From: an uncultured Clostridium sp.
GTDB taxonomy: Bacteria > Bacillota > Clostridia > Clostridiales > Clostridiaceae
Direction of reading: 5' to 3'
NCBI RefSeq assembly: GCF_934754915.1
Contig: NZ_CAKVKB010000040.1
Coordinates: 1 to 28,871, forward strand
DNA length: 28,871 bases
Part shown: in pieces, positions 25,199 to 28,871 of the stretch
Layout of the letters: the number at the start of each line of letters is the position of its first letter
Position numbering within the stretch: position 1 is the first letter of the stretch
Position numbers and translations under genes: made by a program
The notes under the pieces: model-generated
Database searches by the model: none
Seen by the model: only the letters and a program-made list of their open reading frames with translations
What the model was told of the DNA's origin: nothing

Positions 25199-25750
25199 CT
25201 ATAGTTTCATAATATTAGTCTCTCTTTTTTGTACGACTAGAGAATTTGCTGGAATATTACCTTTTATAATACTTCCTGCTCCAATGACAGTATTATCTCC
25301 AATGACAGTACCACGCAATATTATCGTATTTGCACCAACCCAAACACCATTACCAATGTGAATAGGTTTAGTCTTATATTTCTCAGCGGCTAGACCTCCT
25401 GGAACTTTTAAATCATGATCTTGATCATATACGAGCACTCCTGGACCAAATTGTACATTATCGCCTATTTTTATTTTTTCCCATGCTGTAATAACACAAT
25501 TATTACTCATACTAAAATTATCTCCAATTGATAAATTGGCGTTTTTTCTTACCCTAATTTTTGCTCCGCTCCTCATTCGAAATTTAGCACCAATGCATAA
25601 ATGTCCACTCTTATCAATAGTCACTTCTGTTAAGGGTGATACTAAATTTATCAATTTACAGCTAAAATTATTCCCTTTTTCAATTTTCAATAATCCAAAT
25701 TTACAGATAGAGATTATACCACACATTGAAGCACGTAAATATTTATTCAT
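25199..25750 (-). CDS. Left-handed beta-helix acetyltransferase
   Basis: 183 aa from ATG at 25750 (MNKYLRASMC), seven bases after AAGGTG; GTG at 25759 lies in that site. Hexapeptide repeats occupy about 50-165: CIGAKFRMRSGAKIRVRKNA, LSIGDNFSMSNNCVI, IKIGDNVQFGPGVLVYDQDHD, then IHIGNGVWVGANTIILRGTVIGDNTVIGAGSII. The DQDHD His is the usual catalytic base of the maltose/xenobiotic O-acetyltransferase type. One of three such genes in this operon, each apparently acting on a different position of the repeat unit. Confidence 0.88.
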   Translation of the reverse strand: MNKYLRASMCGIISICKFGLLKIEKGNNFSCKLINLVSPLTEVTIDKSGHLCIGAKFRMRSGAKIRVRKNANLSIGDNFSMSNNCVITAWEKIKIGDNVQFGPGVLVYDQDHDLKVPGGLAAEKYKTKPIHIGNGVWVGANTIILRGTVIGDNTVIGAGSIIKGNIPANSLVVQKRETNIMKL

Positions 25751-25755
25751 AAAAA

Positions 25756-26886
25756 TCACCTTAATATTCTTTTTATCACTTCTTTATAAGCATTAACAAC
25801 AATTTCTCTAGAGAAATTATTTTCAACATATTTTCTTCCCTTTTTTCCACAATTTTCTCTGTCATTATTTTTAAGATCTAAAAATTTTTTAATTGTTTCA
25901 ACTAATTTACTAACATCTCCACCATGATAAACATAACCACTTTCCCCATCAATTACAGTTTCCTGGCATCCTGGATTATCTGTAGTAATAATAAAACGAC
26001 CTGAGCTTGCGTTTTCAAGCAAAACATTACTCATTCCCTCTCCATAGGTAGATGGATGAATAATAGCATGTGCCCTTCTAATCCATGGTTTGACATCTTT
26101 TTGCGATCCCCGATAATATACAATTCCAATTTTTTCTAACTCAGCTAATTCATTTTCGTAATGGCTTTCTGTCGGTTCAATAAATCCAATCATATTAAAC
26201 TCTGTGTTTGGATAATCTTTTTTTATCATTTTGGCTGCCTCAATGTAATCATCCACGCCTTTATCATGAAGAATACGGCCAATATAATTAAATACTACTG
26301 TATCCCCCACTTTACCATTTCCACCACTAGGATATGCTTGCAACGGATACCTTTTAAGATCTACTCCTGAACCAGGAATAAGCTTGTAATCTCCCTTTAC
26401 CATTCCTGAATCAATTGCAAGTTTCATGTTTGTGGAATTTTGGAACATTACACATGCAGCTCCCTTGTACGCAAACTTAAACAACCATAAAATAAATGCT
26501 TTCTTTATACCAGTCATATTAATCACCGAGCCGATACCTGTCACATTATTTATATATGGAATATGCAAAGTCCTTGCAGCCACAGATGCGTAAACATTAG
26601 GTTTTGCTGTATATGTGAGGACAATATCCGGTCTTTCTTTCTTAAATAACTTTCTGTAATGTAGAAATAATTTTGCATCAGCTATAATATTCGTGCCACG
26701 TCTATCAATTACAGGGTCATCATATCTAAAGGGTATATCTTTCATTAAGTCAAATTTAGGTCCATTTGGACATGATATGAGCATTTCATACCCTTCATCA
26801 AGAAGTCCTTCTATCAATTCCTTTCTAAAACAATAAATATCATCGTCATTATTGGTCAATAATGCAATCAATTTTTTATCTCTCAT
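25756..26886 (-). CDS. GT4 family glycosyltransferase, first after the priming enzyme
   Basis: 376 aa, ATG at 26886, eight bases after the stop of the priming transferase, with AAGGTAGG upstream. It has the N-terminal LIALLTNNDDDIYCFRKEL, the TYTAKPNVYASVAARTLHIP block and NVTGIGSVI, as in PglA/CapM-type enzymes that add the second sugar to an undecaprenyl-diphospho-sugar. C-terminal motifs are GRILHDKGVDDYIEAA and STYGEGMSNVLLENASSGR with NPGCQET. Position directly after the priming enzyme supports this role; the transferred sugar is unknown. Confidence 0.9.
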   Translation of the reverse strand: MRDKKLIALLTNNDDDIYCFRKELIEGLLDEGYEMLISCPNGPKFDLMKDIPFRYDDPVIDRRGTNIIADAKLFLHYRKLFKKERPDIVLTYTAKPNVYASVAARTLHIPYINNVTGIGSVINMTGIKKAFILWLFKFAYKGAACVMFQNSTNMKLAIDSGMVKGDYKLIPGSGVDLKRYPLQAYPSGGNGKVGDTVVFNYIGRILHDKGVDDYIEAAKMIKKDYPNTEFNMIGFIEPTESHYENELAELEKIGIVYYRGSQKDVKPWIRRAHAIIHPSTYGEGMSNVLLENASSGRFIITTDNPGCQETVIDGESGYVYHGGDVSKLVETIKKFLDLKNNDRENCGKKGRKYVENNFSREIVVNAYKEVIKRILR

Positions 26887-26894
26887 CTACTTAC

Positions 26895-27578
26895 CTACCT
26901 TAACACCGCAAACACGGTTCTAAACATAGTGGCGATTTCTTTAAAGAAACTAAATTCTTTTATACTATTCAAGTTATACTTCATTTTTTCTGGCAATACC
27001 TCATTAATATATACACGATCTACATCATCTGCTTGATCTAGTAAATCAGCTTCATCTTTGTATTGAATACTAGCTTCTGATGTAACTCCTGCAGGTAGTA
27101 ATAAGGTTGCATACATTTCATTCGTATAACTTTTTACATAATGAACACTTTCTGGTCGTGTTCCCACAAATGTCATATCTCCTAAAAAGATATTGAACAA
27201 TTGTGGTAGTTCATCTAATCTACAATCTCTAAGTTTACTTCCAATCTTTGTAATTCTTGAATCATTTGATACGGTTACCTGTGTTCCAATCTGATCCGCA
27301 TTTTGTACCATTGTCCTAAACTTAAAGATTCTAAATACTCTACCATACTGAGTCACTCTTTCTTGTCTATAGAAAACGCCACCCTTGGAATCTTTCACAA
27401 TTAATATTGAAATAATCAATAAAATTGGAGAACAAAGAATAATCATGATTAAAGAAACCAAAATATCAAATACTCTCTTAAAAAATAAACTTAATTTTTT
27501 TCTTAGTAATAAATCATAATAAGGACGAACTTCATCCGTTCGCATATACTCAGGCAATTCATTCCAATTCTTAAGCAT
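26895..27578 (-). CDS. Undecaprenyl-phosphate sugar phosphotransferase (priming enzyme)
   Basis: 227 aa, ATG at 27578 overlapping the TAA of the aminotransferase by one base, with AAGGTG nine bases upstream. A single membrane segment (about 33-61) is followed by the bacterial sugar-transferase core: FYRQERVTQYGRVFRIFKFRTM, then RDCRLDELPQLFNIFLGDM and TFVGTRPE. This is the short PglC/EpsL/WcaJ-C-terminal form. It moves a sugar-1-phosphate from a nucleotide sugar to undecaprenyl phosphate, starting the repeat unit. The neighbouring aminotransferase suggests the primed sugar is an amino or diamino sugar such as a bacillosamine derivative. Confidence 0.93.
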   Translation of the reverse strand: MLKNWNELPEYMRTDEVRPYYDLLLRKKLSLFFKRVFDILVSLIMIILCSPILLIISILIVKDSKGGVFYRQERVTQYGRVFRIFKFRTMVQNADQIGTQVTVSNDSRITKIGSKLRDCRLDELPQLFNIFLGDMTFVGTRPESVHYVKSYTNEMYATLLLPAGVTSEASIQYKDEADLLDQADDVDRVYINEVLPEKMKYNLNSIKEFSFFKEIATMFRTVFAVLR

Positions 27579-28786
27579 TAATTTTTCACCTTATTAATCA
27601 CATTACAATAATTTTCAATAATATAATCCACTTCTTCATCTGTCAATTTTGTATATAAAGGAAGAGTAATCTCATTTTCAAACTGCTTATATGCATTTGG
27701 ATAATCCTTGATATCAAATCCTAAGTTTTTATAAGCAGTCATCATTGGAAGTGGTTTGTAATGAACATTTGTTGCAACACCATGCTCTGCTATTTTAATA
27801 ATAATTTCATTACGCTGTTCCAATGTAATATTAGGAATTCTTGTAATATACAAGTGTCCAGAAGATTGATGTTCATCCGTATAATGATTTAACACTTCAA
27901 CACCCAATGGTTTGAATGCTGCATCATACTTTTGAATGATCTCTTTTCTTCTTTCTAACATTCCCTTATATCTTCTCATTTGTCCTAAGCCAATACCTGC
28001 AACAACATCTGTCATGTTACATTTGTACCAAGGACCTACAATATCATATTCCCAAGCTCCTAATTGTGTCTTAGCTAAAGCATCTTTAGATTGTCCATGT
28101 AATGATAATAATTGATATTTTTTATAAATCACTTCATTATCAATACCCTCAATATCTTTCCATGTTACAGCTCCACCTTCAGCTGTCGTAAAGTTTTTAA
28201 CTGCATGAAAACTAAAGTTAGAGAAATCCGCAATACTACCTACTGGTTTATTATGCCAAGTTGCACCAAACGCATGTGCAGCATCTGCCATAACAATTAC
28301 TCTACCAATCGCTTTTTGAATATCATTTGTAGGATTAAATAAATCCTTTTCCTTTTCTACAATAGAGAAAATTCTATCGTAGTCACATGGAACTCCCCCA
28401 AGATCCACAGGAATGATTACCTTTGTCTTTTCAGTAATCGCATGTTCTAATTTTTCATAATCCATTTCTAATGAGTTTTCTTGTGTATCAATTAGAACTA
28501 ATTTAGCTCCAACATGACATACTACAGAAGCACTTGCCGTGTATGTATACGCACTGGTAATAACTTCATCACCAGGCCCTACCCCCAATAATCTCAATGT
28601 CATTTCAGCACACGCTGTTTGAGAATTTAAGCATACTGCTCGATTTACTCCACAAAGATCAGCTACTTCTTTTTCCAATTGCTTTGTCTTTGGCCCAGTT
28701 GTAATCCAACCAGATTTTAAGGCTTCAGTAACCTCTTTAACTTCTTCTTCTGAAATATCTGGTGGTGAAAATGGTATATTCATCAT
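27578..28786 (-). CDS. PLP-dependent sugar aminotransferase, DegT/DnrJ/EryC1/StrS family
   Basis: 402 aa, ATG at 28786 (MMNIPFSPPDISEEEV), with only a weak AAAGAG site upstream. Family features are clear: GWITTGPKTKQLEKE, NSQTACAEMTLRLLGVGPGDEV, the ADAAHAFGA segment with the PLP-ring Asp, and the Schiff-base lysine in FSFHAVKNFTTAEGG. It transfers an amino group from glutamate to a 4-keto (or 3-keto) nucleotide sugar. The same frame stays open for 28 codons upstream to the window edge, so a longer N-terminus or translational coupling cannot be excluded. First visible gene of the operon; the dehydratase that makes its substrate should lie beyond the right edge. Confidence 0.92.
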   Translation of the reverse strand: MMNIPFSPPDISEEEVKEVTEALKSGWITTGPKTKQLEKEVADLCGVNRAVCLNSQTACAEMTLRLLGVGPGDEVITSAYTYTASASVVCHVGAKLVLIDTQENSLEMDYEKLEHAITEKTKVIIPVDLGGVPCDYDRIFSIVEKEKDLFNPTNDIQKAIGRVIVMADAAHAFGATWHNKPVGSIADFSNFSFHAVKNFTTAEGGAVTWKDIEGIDNEVIYKKYQLLSLHGQSKDALAKTQLGAWEYDIVGPWYKCNMTDVVAGIGLGQMRRYKGMLERRKEIIQKYDAAFKPLGVEVLNHYTDEHQSSGHLYITRIPNITLEQRNEIIIKIAEHGVATNVHYKPLPMMTAYKNLGFDIKDYPNAYKQFENEITLPLYTKLTDEEVDYIIENYCNVINKVKN

Positions 28787-28871
28787 AAACTCTTTATCCT
28801 GGTATATTGTAATTGACCCATCTAACTGGTCATTTACAACATACTTCTCCTTTCTTTCAACCTTTAATAAC

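Noticed and set aside
1..28871. CRISPR array, tRNA or rRNA genes
   Set aside because: No regularly spaced repeats and no tRNA- or rRNA-like conserved segments were seen on either strand.

Overview
The window is AT-rich (roughly 30% GC by eye) with GGAGG/AAGGAGG-type ribosome binding sites, several GTG/TTG starts and tight ATGA/TAATG gene overlaps. This suggests a low-GC Bacillota, plausibly a gut Erysipelotrichia- or Lachnospiraceae-type genome; the assignment is inference. Almost every gene is on the minus strand, so transcription runs right to left. No rRNA, tRNA or CRISPR array was seen.

Right part (about 15.0-28.8 kb) is a capsule/exopolysaccharide locus of the Wzx/Wzy type. In transcription order: a DegT/DnrJ-type sugar aminotransferase, an initiating polyprenyl-phosphate sugar transferase, four GT4 glycosyltransferases, three left-handed beta-helix acetyltransferases, a DUF2334-type deacetylase-like protein, then after a strongly folded 240-nt intergenic element an O-antigen polymerase, a DUF6625-type putative glycosyltransferase, a flippase and a membrane acyltransferase. 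Most neighbours overlap or are a few bases apart, so this is one long operon that starts beyond the right edge. The gene set predicts a lipid-linked repeat unit with an aminosugar and several acetyl groups.

Middle part (about 4.9-14.9 kb) is a rearranged accessory zone mixed with precursor genes. UDP-glucose 6-dehydrogenase (8272-9504) and a CapI-type UDP-glucuronate 4-epimerase (12644-13681) should together make UDP-galacturonate. They are separated by a 979-aa metallophosphoesterase-STAND NTPase that resembles antiviral STAND proteins and appears to be its own transcription unit. Downstream of the dehydrogenase lies a two-gene unit: an intact two-TM protein with a degenerate Nudix-like domain, followed by a SIR2-domain gene ruined by stops, frameshifts and truncation. 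The zone is bracketed by two direct repeats of 924 bp carrying the epimerase 3' part; one copy is a 5'-truncated pseudogene. A third, diverged and inverted epimerase tail sits at 14794-14934 beside a gene broken by a nonsense codon. Epimerase 3' ends therefore look like recombination anchors at which cargo, largely defence-like, has been exchanged.

Left part (about 0-4.8 kb) holds an unrecognised 693-aa membrane protein, a dead insertion sequence of about 1.64 kb with recognisable terminal inverted repeats, and an orphan ParB/Srx-like protein.

Best candidates for an undescribed system are the metallophosphoesterase-STAND gene, the two-TM/Nudix-like plus SIR2 pair, and the structured element inside the polysaccharide operon. 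All functional statements rest on motifs read by eye, without database searches.
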